A stretch of DNA of 64,000 nt from Haloferax namakaokahaiae. Lineage in GTDB: Archaea > Halobacteriota > Halobacteria > Halobacteriales > Haloferacaceae. Below, piece after piece: positions 49,372 to 57,800 of the stretch. The DNA lies in contig NZ_JBHTAA010000001.1 in the NCBI RefSeq assembly GCF_042663225.1, positions 124,001 to 188,000 on the forward strand, read 5' to 3'. Position numbers and translations under genes: made by a program. The notes beneath the pieces are model-generated. The model had not been told where the DNA came from. It saw only the letters and a list, made by a program, of their open reading frames with translations, and did no database searches. Within the stretch, counting starts at the first letter, position 1; every line of letters starts with the position of its first letter.

Positions 49372-49821
49372 TCAGTTTCGGGCGGGAACGCACGTCAGCA
49401 GTTGTGCCGTATCGAGGGCGCTGTGCGTCCTGAGCAACAGTTCTGCGGCCTCTCTGACGGTGAACTCGGGGTCGTACTCGACGCCGTAACACCGAACGTA
49501 GAGCGAGAGCCAGTCGTTGAGCGCCCGTTCGAGCAACCGAAACTCCTCGGGGGTGAACTCGACCATTCGCCCGCCGGTTCGCGCCTCGATGTAGAGGGCG
49601 ACGACCGGGCCGACACCGTCGCGGGCGTAGGCGAGCGCCTTCGACTCGGCTGTACCTTCACCCTCAGTCGCACCTTCGTCCTCTCCGTCGTCCACTGGTG
49701 GTTCGAACGACTCGCGCGCCCGTCTGGCCTCGGCGGCCAGCGCTCGCACGCGCTCGCCGAACCGGACGTGTTCCGGGTCGCGGCGTCTCTCTTTCCGCCT
49801 CGCGTGCTCATTGTCGGCCAT
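49372..49821 (-). CDS. Conserved small protein downstream of the fix genes
   Basis: A 149-residue protein of unknown function that follows the fused fixC by 10 bases and so is probably in that operon. The N-terminus is highly charged and low-complexity (1-60), followed by an ordered domain (VVALYIEARTGGRMVEFTPEEFRLLERALNDWLSLY) ending in TVREAAELLLRTHSA. No metal-binding or catalytic motif is visible. The start at 49821 is placed where the charged leader begins. Confidence 0.75.
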   Translation of the reverse strand: MADNEHARRKERRRDPEHVRFGERVRALAAEARRARESFEPPVDDGEDEGATEGEGTAESKALAYARDGVGPVVALYIEARTGGRMVEFTPEEFRLLERALNDWLSLYVRCYGVEYDPEFTVREAAELLLRTHSALDTAQLLTCVPARN

Positions 49822-49831
49822 CGTCTTCGAC

Positions 49832-51496
49832 TCAGCCCTCCGTGAAGTCCACGCCCTTGCCACCGCGGGGATGCGTCCACTTCGTCTTGGCGACGATGGC
49901 GCACGTCCCACACTCGACGCAGGGTTGGGTGTCGAGGCTGACGACGTGTTCCTCGGAGCCGTTCGTCTTGATGACCTCGTCGCGGTAGCATCCGCCGCCG
50001 AATCCGACCGCAGAGACGGGACAGGCCGTGACCGCCGCGCCGCTCACGTCGTAGGAGTTGTCGAGCAGTTCGATGTGCGGCGACCCGATGTCGGTGTCGT
50101 ATCGCAACTCGCCGATTCTGGCTTCGAGCGTCGGCGGCGTGACGTTACTCGTCTCGCGGATTTGGACGCCGAGTTCCTCGCCGATGACCGTCGGGAGGGT
50201 GACGTAGGGCGTCCGCGTGTCCGGAATCAGCGCCGAGAGCGCGGGCGTGTTGTAGAGGCGTTCGAGTTGCCCCGAGAGTCCGCGAATCGCCGCGCGGCCG
50301 ACGAACGACGTGAGGACCGAATCGACCGTCTCGGTCACGGACTCGTTCTCGGTCAGACCGCGGAGCGTGTCGTAGCCTCTCGGTCGGAGTTTCCGCATGA
50401 CGCCGTTGTCGCGGAGTTTCTTCGCGTAGAGTTCGCCCGCCCCTTCGGGGTCGTTGCGCGACTTCGCCTGCGCGTAGGCTTCGGCGGCGAGCGCGCCCGC
50501 GGTCACGGCGTGGTTCATCCCCTTGATTATCGGGCCTTGGGCCTGCATCTGGCCGGCGGCGTCGCCGACGACCATGAGGCGACCCGCGTGCGGTTCGCGG
50601 AGTGCCACCTTCTTCGAGTCGGGGACGAGTTTCGCGCTGTACTCCAGTTCGTGGTAGTCGTCGCCCAACCAATCGGCCAAGAGCGGGTGCGTCAACAGCG
50701 CGTCGAGGAGTTCGTGTGGTTCGGCGCGCTCGGCCACGAGGCTGTCGAGGTGGAACACCGTCCCGATAGAGAGGGTGTCCTCGTTCGTGTAGAGGAACCC
50801 CCCGCCGCGAACGTCTTCGAACAGGTCGCCCGAGAACAGGTGTGCGACACCTTCGTCGTCGTCGATGTCGAATCGCTCGGCGATGACGTCGTGCGGCATA
50901 TCGACGACGGCTTTCACGCCCTGGAACCACTCGCTCGGGTCTTCCCAGTCCATCAGGCCGGCGTCTCGCGCGATTTCTGAGTTCACCCCGTCGGCGGCGA
51001 TGATGACGTCGGCGGTGATGGGGTCGAGTTCGTCCATCGTCACGCCGATTATCTCGCCGTCTTCGCGGAGCAGGCCGTTGACGCGGACGCCCGTGAGGAC
51101 GCCACCACCCGTCTCGCGTGCGCGTTCGTGGACTCGGTCTTCGAGCCACGAGTCCATCTTCCGGCGGAGGACCGCATCACACCACTCGGTGTCGTGTTCG
51201 TGGAGTCGAGTCAGGTCGAACGACTCGACTTTCGTGCCGGCGATGTTGTGGATGCGGTAGTCCGTGACGGGTCGTTCTGCGGCCTCCTCGCGGAATCCGG
51301 GAAAGAGGTTGTCGATGGTGTACGGCGAGGACTCCTCGGCGTAGATGAGACCGCCGGAGACGTTCTTCGACCCGGCTTCGACACCGCGTTCGAGGACGAG
51401 CGTCTCGATACCGTAGTTAGCGAGCGTTGCCGCGGCCGCCGCGCCGCCGGGACCCGCCCCGACGACGATTGCTTCGTAGTGTTCGTAATCAGTCAT
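49832..51496 (-). CDS. fixC: FixC-FixX fusion: ETF-quinone oxidoreductase-type flavoprotein
   Basis: A membrane-associated FAD/Fe-S protein of 554 residues that passes electrons from an ETF-type pair to quinone. The FAD-binding GAGPGGAAAAA is at 13-23. The C-terminal 65 residues correspond to a separate FixX ferredoxin, with Cys at 492, 503, 526, 529 and 532 (LDTQPCVECGTCAIVA, four of them sufficient for a [4Fe-4S] cluster) and the WTHPRGGKGV tail. Fused FixC-FixX is typical of ETF-QO. It overlaps fixB by 4 bases. Confidence 0.92.
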   Translation of the reverse strand: MTDYEHYEAIVVGAGPGGAAAAATLANYGIETLVLERGVEAGSKNVSGGLIYAEESSPYTIDNLFPGFREEAAERPVTDYRIHNIAGTKVESFDLTRLHEHDTEWCDAVLRRKMDSWLEDRVHERARETGGGVLTGVRVNGLLREDGEIIGVTMDELDPITADVIIAADGVNSEIARDAGLMDWEDPSEWFQGVKAVVDMPHDVIAERFDIDDDEGVAHLFSGDLFEDVRGGGFLYTNEDTLSIGTVFHLDSLVAERAEPHELLDALLTHPLLADWLGDDYHELEYSAKLVPDSKKVALREPHAGRLMVVGDAAGQMQAQGPIIKGMNHAVTAGALAAEAYAQAKSRNDPEGAGELYAKKLRDNGVMRKLRPRGYDTLRGLTENESVTETVDSVLTSFVGRAAIRGLSGQLERLYNTPALSALIPDTRTPYVTLPTVIGEELGVQIRETSNVTPPTLEARIGELRYDTDIGSPHIELLDNSYDVSGAAVTACPVSAVGFGGGCYRDEVIKTNGSEEHVVSLDTQPCVECGTCAIVAKTKWTHPRGGKGVDFTEG

Positions 51497-53178
51497 TCTG
51501 CATCACCTCTTTTTTCGCCGCCGTCGCTCGCAATCGCGGCGCTGAACGTTCCCTGTTTGAGCGCTTCCGTGAGTTGCGGCAGGACCTCGAACAGGTCGCC
51601 TTCGATGAAGTAGTCCGAGAAGTCGCGGATGCGGGCGTTCGGGTCGGTGTTGATGGCGATAATCGTATCCGACTCGTCCATGCCGACCTTGTGCTGGACC
51701 GCACCGGAGATGCCCGCCGCGATGTAGAGTTTCGGCGCGACGACCTGTCCGGTCTCCCCGATTTGTCTGTCTTCGTGCGTGTACTGCTCGACGTGGCCGT
51801 CGAACTTGAACGACCCCGTGACGATGCCGCGCGTGACACCGATTTCGCTGTCTTCGAACTGGTCTGCGAGCTCCTTGACGAGTTCGACGCCGCGAGTCGG
51901 GTCGTCGCCGATACCGCGGCCGAACGCGACGATGACCTCGTGGCCCGAGAGGTCGATACCCTCGTCCAATTGGTCGTAATCGGTGACCGAGACGCGGAAC
52001 CAGTCGGAGTCGAGCGGTGCCTCGTGCGTGACGACGAGTCCCTCGCGGTCCGGGTCAGCCTCGGGAATCGGGAAGCTCCCCGGGATGACCGACGCGCCCT
52101 GCGGGTGGAACTCCCGAGTCGGGTTGTCGATACAGAGAATCGTCGAGTACTCGAATCCCGAGAAGTCGGGGCGCTTCATGTGAAGCACGCGGCTGAACTC
52201 CTTCTTCTCGCCGGCGACACCGGTCTTGACCGGGTTCGAGATGACCTCTTCCGTGATGTACAGCCCGGAACAGTCGCTGGCGAGACCCGAGTCGAGTTCG
52301 GCTTGGACGAGCGCCGACAGGTCGCGGCCGTTGTTCGTCGCCGGGAAGAGGACGTACCGCGGCTTGTCGTAGCTTCGCCACGCTTCGTCGCGGCCGCCGT
52401 TGCTCTCGTTTTCGGTGTGGGTCGCGCCGCCGCGCGCCATGTCGCAGAAGATTTCGGTGTACGGTTTGTGCTGGAACCGTTCGAGTCGCGGGTCCTCGCG
52501 GACGACGACGACATCCGCCCCGTAGGCGATGGTGTCGGCCACGTGCTTTTCCACGTCTGAGCCGATGAGGACCGCGATGACGCGCTCTTCCGCATCGTAG
52601 TCCTCGTTGTACTGGTCCATCAGCGCGCGGGCCTTCCCGAGCATCTCCTTCGACACGTCCACGAGTTCGCCCGCCTGCGTCTCGCAGTAGACCCACATGT
52701 CGCGGTAGACGCCGTTGTGGAGCGCGCGGATGTGGCGCTTGTCGCGCGTCGGGTGCGAGAGGTCCGGGTGTCGCTCTTCGGCCGTCTTCTCGATAATCTC
52801 CTGTTCTTTCTCCCCCTTGTCGCTCCCTTGGAGGGAGTCGATGCGTTTGTTGATGAGCCGTTTCACCGAATCTCGGTCTTGGCCCGCCTCCTCTCGTTCG
52901 ACGAGCGATTCGAGGTCGGCGACTTCGTCGATTCCTTGAATCGCGTTCCCGACCTCGGCCGTGCTCATCGAGTCGAGGTCCAATCCCTCCACGTCCTCCG
53001 GTTCGTCGTCTTCGGTGAACTTCTCGATTCGACTCTCGATAAGCGCAATCGCGCCCGCGCGGTTCTCACCGCGGTGTTCTGCTTGCAGTATCTCCTCTAA
53101 CTCGCCGACGTCTTCGATGTCTTTGATAGCCGGGCCGAGTTCCGAGATGTCGTAGTCGCCCGGGTCGAACTCAGTCAT
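51493..53178 (-). CDS. fixB: FixB (ETF alpha) with duplicated N-terminal extension
   Basis: Electron-transfer flavoprotein large subunit, 561 residues, about 230 longer than a usual ETF alpha. Residues 1-140 are an extension containing two ungapped, about 36 percent identical 42-residue repeats at 13-54 and 75-116. The ETF alpha proper begins near 160 (DMWVYCETQAGELVDVSKE), with the FAD-binding C-terminus PKLYIAAGISGAVQHKVGMD and INTDPNARI. The start at 53178 matches the end of fixA and gives an 8-base overlap. The extension's role is unknown. Confidence 0.93.
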   Translation of the reverse strand: MTEFDPGDYDISELGPAIKDIEDVGELEEILQAEHRGENRAGAIALIESRIEKFTEDDEPEDVEGLDLDSMSTAEVGNAIQGIDEVADLESLVEREEAGQDRDSVKRLINKRIDSLQGSDKGEKEQEIIEKTAEERHPDLSHPTRDKRHIRALHNGVYRDMWVYCETQAGELVDVSKEMLGKARALMDQYNEDYDAEERVIAVLIGSDVEKHVADTIAYGADVVVVREDPRLERFQHKPYTEIFCDMARGGATHTENESNGGRDEAWRSYDKPRYVLFPATNNGRDLSALVQAELDSGLASDCSGLYITEEVISNPVKTGVAGEKKEFSRVLHMKRPDFSGFEYSTILCIDNPTREFHPQGASVIPGSFPIPEADPDREGLVVTHEAPLDSDWFRVSVTDYDQLDEGIDLSGHEVIVAFGRGIGDDPTRGVELVKELADQFEDSEIGVTRGIVTGSFKFDGHVEQYTHEDRQIGETGQVVAPKLYIAAGISGAVQHKVGMDESDTIIAINTDPNARIRDFSDYFIEGDLFEVLPQLTEALKQGTFSAAIASDGGEKRGDAE

Positions 53179-54052
53179 CGCCCGCACCTCCTGCGGCCGC
53201 GGCGCTCTCGCCACTGGCAGATTGCATCACGTCGAGCACCTCGCTCATCGACTCCACGTCTGCGGGGTCAACCATGGTCGCCTCGCGCTCTGCGGGTGCT
53301 TTCGGAATCGGGTCCACCGACGAGACGATGGTGGGTGACCCGTCGAGTCCGATGTAGTCCGGGTCAACGTTGATGTCCGCGTGGTCCCACACCGTCAGGT
53401 ACTCCTCGAAGTTCGCCGCGCGCTCCTGTGTCTCCGCGCGCAGGTCTTTCAGCGTCAGTCGCTCGCGCGCAGAGCGGTACGAAGCTTCGAACTCGGGGTC
53501 GGCGACGACGAACGCCGGCAGCGACGTTTCGACCGTCTCTATCTCCGCGATGTCACCTTCCACGAGTCGTTTCGCGCGAACCGTTCCCTCCGCTTCGTCC
53601 ACGTCGAGCGAGATGACGTGGGTGAGAAGCGGCATGTCCAGACACCAGTCCGTCTGCGGGCCGGTGTGGCCCGTCTCACCGTCTGCAGTCTTGAAGCCCG
53701 CAAACACGAGGTCTGGGACGCCGAGTTTCTCGATAGCCGAACTGAGCGTAATCGCCGTCGCCCACGTGTCCGCGGCGGCCATCTCGCGGTCAGAGACGAG
53801 ATACAGGTCGTCGGCGTACGCGGACGACATCGCCTCTTGGAGGACCTCTTTGTACCCCGGCGGGCCCATGCTCATGACGCTGATTTTTCCGCCGTGTTGG
53901 ACGCGCATCTGCAGCGCCGCATCCAACGCGAACTGGTCGTTCGGGTTCATCACCGTCGGCGTCTTCCCGCGCTCCAAGTGTCCTTCTTCGTTGAACGATA
54001 CCTGTCCCTCTCGAAAGTCCGGGACGCCCTTCGTTAATACCACCATGTGCAT
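53171..54052 (-). CDS. fixA: FixA (ETF beta)
   Basis: Small subunit of the electron-transfer flavoprotein pair, 293 residues. The ETF beta signature is seen in MHMVVLTKGVPDFREGQVSF and VMNPNDQFALDAALQMR, then DVDEAEGTVRAKRLVEGDIA and the late LKDLRAET. The C-terminal part is acidic. An ATG at 54046 is an alternative start. It overlaps fixB by 8 bases. A GGAGG ribosome-binding site lies 9 bases upstream, so this transcript has at least a short leader. Confidence 0.93.
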   Translation of the reverse strand: MHMVVLTKGVPDFREGQVSFNEEGHLERGKTPTVMNPNDQFALDAALQMRVQHGGKISVMSMGPPGYKEVLQEAMSSAYADDLYLVSDREMAAADTWATAITLSSAIEKLGVPDLVFAGFKTADGETGHTGPQTDWCLDMPLLTHVISLDVDEAEGTVRAKRLVEGDIAEIETVETSLPAFVVADPEFEASYRSARERLTLKDLRAETQERAANFEEYLTVWDHADINVDPDYIGLDGSPTIVSSVDPIPKAPAEREATMVDPADVESMSEVLDVMQSASGESAAAAGGAGDD

Positions 54053-54059
54053 TGAGAAC

Positions 54060-54096
54060 AACCTCCATTTAGTGCTAGCTCATATTCATAATAATT
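54060..54096 (-). promoter_or_regulatory. fixA ribosome-binding site and AT-rich promoter
   Basis: GGAGGTT (54060-54066) precedes fixA; an AT-rich minus-strand stretch ATTATTATGAATAT (54082-54096) is the best TATA candidate. It lies between the ferredoxin gene and fixA, so fixABC can be transcribed separately. Confidence 0.4.
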
Positions 54097-54167
54097 GTTT
54101 GTGTCTAATGGGAAGAAATTCAGCCGTTGCTGACTACGTATTCGGTCGCAGAAAGAGGGAGTCGCGT

Positions 54168-54497
54168 TCAGATGCGGCCGGCGCGCCCCGGGTCCACGTC
54201 GATGGCATCGACGGGACAGACATCGACACAGAGCATGCAGTCGATACACTGGTCCTCGTGGGTCGGTTCGGCCTTGATTTCTGACTCGGGGTGTCCGGGT
54301 GTGTCCACCCACGTGAACACGTCCACGGGACAGTCTTCGAGGCACGCGCCGTCGGCGAGACAGATGTCGAAATCGACCGCGACGTGTGTCCCGTGGATAC
54401 CCAGTTTCTCCGGTGGGTCAACCGGTCCCCACACGGCTACCGGGCCGTCGTCGTCGATACGCTCTCGGTTCTGCTCGAAATTCGGGTCAATAGCCAT
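54168..54497 (-). CDS. Dicluster ferredoxin of the Sulfolobus/zinc-ferredoxin type
   Basis: A 109-residue electron carrier. Seven Cys are arranged as C46-x5-C52-x3-C56 and C84-x2-C87-x2-C90-x3-C94, the pattern of archaeal 7Fe ferredoxins with one [3Fe-4S] and one [4Fe-4S] cluster, also seen in the zinc-containing ferredoxin of Sulfolobus (compare CLADGACLEDCPVDVFTW and TPGHPESEIKA). It lies just upstream of fixA on the same strand, pointing to it as a redox partner of the Fix system. A zinc site cannot be confirmed by eye. Confidence 0.9.
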   Translation of the reverse strand: MAIDPNFEQNRERIDDDGPVAVWGPVDPPEKLGIHGTHVAVDFDICLADGACLEDCPVDVFTWVDTPGHPESEIKAEPTHEDQCIDCMLCVDVCPVDAIDVDPGRAGRI

Positions 54498-54525
54498 GGC
54501 GTTTGTTAACGTTCAACTGAGAGAA

Positions 54526-54535
54526 CAATAAATCA
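54526..54535 (-). promoter_or_regulatory. TATA-like box for the ferredoxin gene
   Basis: TGATTTATTG on the minus strand, about 33 bases before the ferredoxin ATG, giving a leader of only a few bases. Confidence 0.5.
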
Positions 54536-54593
54536 TACTCCCGCTCGGGCGGGGCGGTGGGGTGATATCCCTCCGACGCGAAGGTGACGACTG

Positions 54594-55073
54594 ATGGAGC
54601 CGTTCCTGTGGATTGCGCTCGCCCTACTCGTCCTCGGCGTGGTTGGAAGCATCCTTCCGATGCTCCCCGGCGCGCTGCTCTCGGTCGTCGGTCTCCTCCT
54701 CTACTGGTGGTCCACGGGCTACTCCGAACCGGGACTCCTCGCGCTCGTCGGCCTGCTCCTCGTCGGACTGACCGCGATGGCGGCCGACTACGGCGGTGGC
54801 GTCATCGCCGCACGGTTCGGCGGAGCCTCGACTAAAACCTCGATTCTCGCGGGCGTCGTCGGACTCGTCCTCCTGTTCGTCCTCGGCCCGCTCGGCATCT
54901 TCGTCGGCGTCGCGGGAACCGTGTTCGTCGTGGAGTACCTCGACCACCAGGACGCCGAACGCGGCGTACAGCGCGCGGCAGTCGCAACTGTCGGCGTGCT
55001 CGCAACGGCCGTCGTTCAAGTGTTCTTGACGCTCGCCATGCTCGTCGGCTTCGTGCTCGCGGTGGTCGTCTGA
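54594..55073 (+). CDS. DUF456 family membrane protein
   Basis: A 159-residue integral membrane protein with four or five hydrophobic segments, very Gly/Val/Leu-rich. It matches the small DUF456 family (GVVGSILPMLPGALLSVVGL, MAADYGGGVIAARFGGAST, FVLGPLGIFVGVAGTVFVVEY). Function unknown; homologues occur widely in bacteria and archaea. It is divergent from the ferredoxin gene. Confidence 0.85.
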   Translation: MEPFLWIALALLVLGVVGSILPMLPGALLSVVGLLLYWWSTGYSEPGLLALVGLLLVGLTAMAADYGGGVIAARFGGASTKTSILAGVVGLVLLFVLGPLGIFVGVAGTVFVVEYLDHQDAERGVQRAAVATVGVLATAVVQVFLTLAMLVGFVLAVVV

Positions 55074-55096
55074 GCACGCGCCCCGCCGAGTCCAAC

Positions 55097-55744
55097 TCAG
55101 ACTTCGGCGACGACCCGCGCCGGCGCGCCATCGGCATCGACCCGAAGCGGCATCACGAACAGGGTGAAGGGACGGCCAGTCGGAAGTTGCGCCAACCCGC
55201 ATAGGTTTTCCACGATGACGTTTCCCGCCCCCAGTACCGCGTGGTGAACCGGAACGTCGCCGCCGGTCGGGTCGGGACTGAGCGCGTCGATGGCGACCGA
55301 CCAGTCGCGCTCGGCGCAGATGTCCCCCACGTCGGCCGACAGCGACGGGTGGTCGGTCATTCGGTCGGTCCCCCACTCGGCTTCCCACCCTGTTCGGAAG
55401 ACGAGGCAGTCGATACTCGAATAGTCGATGTTCGAATCCACGTCCGGCACGTACTCGGGCGTGATTTCTTCGCCCGCGCCGACGCCCCGACAATCGACCA
55501 CCTGCGCCCGCATCCGCAACTCCTCGACCGAGTACGAATCGAGCGTGTCGCCGTCTGGCTCCGTGTGCGCCGGCGCATCGACGTGCGTCCCCGCGTGGCT
55601 CCCCAGTTCGAGTCGTGAGACGCGGTAGCCGTCGGATTCGAACGTCGCGGCCGGTTCGACGGTGACCGCCGGGTCACCGGGATAGGTCGGCATCTCCGAC
55701 TCGATTGGTCGCGTGAGGTCCACGAGCGTCACGCGTCGGGCCAC
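55097..55744 (-). CDS. Cyclase/kynurenine formamidase-like hydrolase
   Basis: A 215-residue metal-dependent hydrolase of the cyclase (PF04199) family. The zinc-binding HxGTHxDxPxH motif is complete (SHAGTHVDAPAHTEPDG, near 50-60), with a later DALSPDPTGGDVPVHHAVLGAG. Members include kynurenine formamidase and other amide hydrolases; the substrate here is not clear. Its start overlaps the end of the dehydrogenase gene by 16 bases, so the two are probably co-expressed. Confidence 0.88.
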   Translation of the reverse strand: MARRVTLVDLTRPIESEMPTYPGDPAVTVEPAATFESDGYRVSRLELGSHAGTHVDAPAHTEPDGDTLDSYSVEELRMRAQVVDCRGVGAGEEITPEYVPDVDSNIDYSSIDCLVFRTGWEAEWGTDRMTDHPSLSADVGDICAERDWSVAIDALSPDPTGGDVPVHHAVLGAGNVIVENLCGLAQLPTGRPFTLFVMPLRVDADGAPARVVAEV

Positions 55745-57192
55745 CGCTCGATGTAGACCGTCTCGTCGGTGTAGAACCGAATCGCGTCGTCGCCCTGGGC
55801 GTGCAAGTCGCCGAAGAACGACGCCTTCGCCCCGCCGAAGTGGAAGAACGCCATCGGAGCCGCGGTGCCGACGTTGACGCCGAGGTTGCCCGCGTCCGCC
55901 TCGTGGCGGAATCGCTGTGCTTCGCCACCCGAGGTGGTGAACAGACTGGCGGCGTTGCCGAACTCCGAGGCGTTGACGACGGAGAGCGCCTCGTCGAAGT
56001 CGGCGACGCGAACCAGCGCGAGCACCGGCCCGAAGAGTTCGTCGCGGGCGAGCGTCGAGTCCGGCGACACGTCGCCGAAGACGGTCGGCCCGAGGAAGTG
56101 GCCGCCATCGGGAACCTCGGCCTCCCGCCCGTCGAGCAGGAGCGTCGCACCCGACTCAGTCGCCGCGTCGATTGCGTCGATGATACTCTCGCGGTGCGCG
56201 CCGGTCGTAAGCGGTCCCATCTCGGTCTCCTCGTCGAGTCCGTCGCCGACGACCACCTCGCCCGCGCGCTCGACCAGTCGCTCGGCGAACTCGTCGTAGA
56301 TGCCGTCTTCCACGACGGCGACGGGATTGGCGAGGCATCGCTGACCGGTGTTGGCGAAGGCCGACCCGACGGTTCCCTCGACGGCCGTGTCGAGGTCGGC
56401 GTTCGCCGTGACGACGACGTGGTTCTTCGCGCCGCCCTGTGCCTGTACGCGCTTGCCGTGACTCGCGGCAGTCTCGTAGACGTGGCGGGCGATTGGCGTG
56501 CTTCCGACGAAGGAGATTCCCGCTACGTCGGGGTGCGAACACAGCGCATCGACGGCGGTCTTGTCACCGTGGACGAGCGAGACGACGCCCTCGGGGAAGC
56601 CCGCTTCGTGGGCCAACTCGACCAGTTTCGTCGGTGTGAACGGGTTGCGCTCGCTCGGTTTGAGGACGAACGTGTTGCCGGTGGCGACGGCGTAGGGGAG
56701 GAACCACAGCGGAATCATCGCCGGGAAATTAAAGGGAGTAATGGCGGCGAAGACGCCTAACGGCTTTCGTACCGCCGTCTCGTCGATGTCGGGGGCGGCG
56801 TGTTGCAGGTGGCCCGCCTGCATCATCGTCGGCGCACCGCAGGCGACTTCGACGTTCTCGATACCCCGCCGAATCTCGCCTCTCGCCTCCGAGAGCGCTT
56901 TCCCGTGCTCGCGGACGAGTTCGCGGGCGAGTTCGTCTTGGTGCTCCTCCAGCAGTTGCTTGTACCGAAACAGCGGTTGGAGTCGGTCTTCGATTGGCGT
57001 CCGCCGCCACGACTCGAACGCCTCCGCGGCGGCACTTACGGCGTCGTCAACGTCCGACTCCGTACTGAATCGAACCTCGCCGAACTCCTCGCCGGTCGCC
57101 GGGTTCTCGACCGGTCGTCCCTCGGCCGACGGCGTGGTCCACGCGCCGCCGACGAAGTTCCGCGCCTGAACGGGTTTGTTATCATCAGTCAT
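55729..57192 (-). CDS. mmsA: CoA-acylating methylmalonate-semialdehyde dehydrogenase
   Basis: Aldehyde dehydrogenase superfamily enzyme of 487 residues, converting methylmalonate semialdehyde to propionyl-CoA in valine or thymine breakdown. It has the ALDH fold signatures (PFNFPAMIPLWFLPYAVATGNTFVLKPSERN, FVGSTPIARHVYE), the catalytic Cys in FANTGQRCLANPVAVVE, and LFGPVLALVRVADFDEAL. The MMSDH-like start VQARNFVGGAW fits. I start at 57192; the frame continues upstream. Specificity versus other ALDHs is inferred from these motifs. Confidence 0.88.
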   Translation of the reverse strand: MTDDNKPVQARNFVGGAWTTPSAEGRPVENPATGEEFGEVRFSTESDVDDAVSAAAEAFESWRRTPIEDRLQPLFRYKQLLEEHQDELARELVREHGKALSEARGEIRRGIENVEVACGAPTMMQAGHLQHAAPDIDETAVRKPLGVFAAITPFNFPAMIPLWFLPYAVATGNTFVLKPSERNPFTPTKLVELAHEAGFPEGVVSLVHGDKTAVDALCSHPDVAGISFVGSTPIARHVYETAASHGKRVQAQGGAKNHVVVTANADLDTAVEGTVGSAFANTGQRCLANPVAVVEDGIYDEFAERLVERAGEVVVGDGLDEETEMGPLTTGAHRESIIDAIDAATESGATLLLDGREAEVPDGGHFLGPTVFGDVSPDSTLARDELFGPVLALVRVADFDEALSVVNASEFGNAASLFTTSGGEAQRFRHEADAGNLGVNVGTAAPMAFFHFGGAKASFFGDLHAQGDDAIRFYTDETVYIERWPDA

Positions 57193-57800
57193 GACAAATT
57201 GTGCCGCACGTCGAGACAAAGAAGTATCGCTGGCAGTCGAATCAGTCGCTTGTCGCGGAAGAACGAAAAACAGCCCTCCCTAATGTGTAGAATTTGGTGA
57301 AAGTGGCGTGATACAGACAGAGGATGAGTTCAGCAAATCGAGAACGGTCTGACCGAGGGTGGGGTCACACCCTCTCGCAGAGAAAACGATTTACAGGTAC
57401 GTCAGCAACTACGGGCAATGGGTAGCTACGCAACGCCGCCGAATTGGACTGACGACTCGTCCGACAACGACGAACCACGGCTTGGCGACCTACTATCAGG
57501 CCGACTTGCAGACGTGGATATCGAACCAATCACACTGGGGTAGTACAAGAAATCACGGCGGGAGGACCAATTCATGACGAATCGAGTTTCCAATCGGCTC
57601 GGTTTTTAATCCGACACCCAACTTCTGGTCTTGCCACCAAGAGCCTCAGAACGAGCTATCAGGTTACGTCAAGCCGAAAGTATAACCGATATTTCGTACT
57701 GACCGACTCGTGCCCAGTATTCAGTACACTCTCTACAAACCATCAGCGACAGAGGGTTTCAACGGAGCCAAAAGAGCAGCAGTCTGGATAGACTGTCGGA
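57193..57800. other. Gene-poor, lower-GC gap between mmsA and gltX
   Basis: About 600 bases with patches of lower GC and no long reading frame. It must contain the mmsA promoter and the gltX 3' region. The only gene-like signal is a 41-residue frame on the plus strand (57418-57543), listed separately. No tRNA, inverted-repeat IS end or repeat array was seen. Confidence 0.5.
57418..57543 (+). CDS. Possible small protein (41 residues)
   Basis: Reading frame starting MGSYATPPNWTDDSSDNDEP and ending SGRLADVDIEPITLG. It is acidic like real haloarchaeal proteins and has a TATA-like GATTTACAG about 30 bases upstream, which would suit a leaderless start. The evidence is weak; it could be chance or a remnant of a larger gene. 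Confidence 0.35.
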   Translation: MGSYATPPNWTDDSSDNDEPRLGDLLSGRLADVDIEPITLG

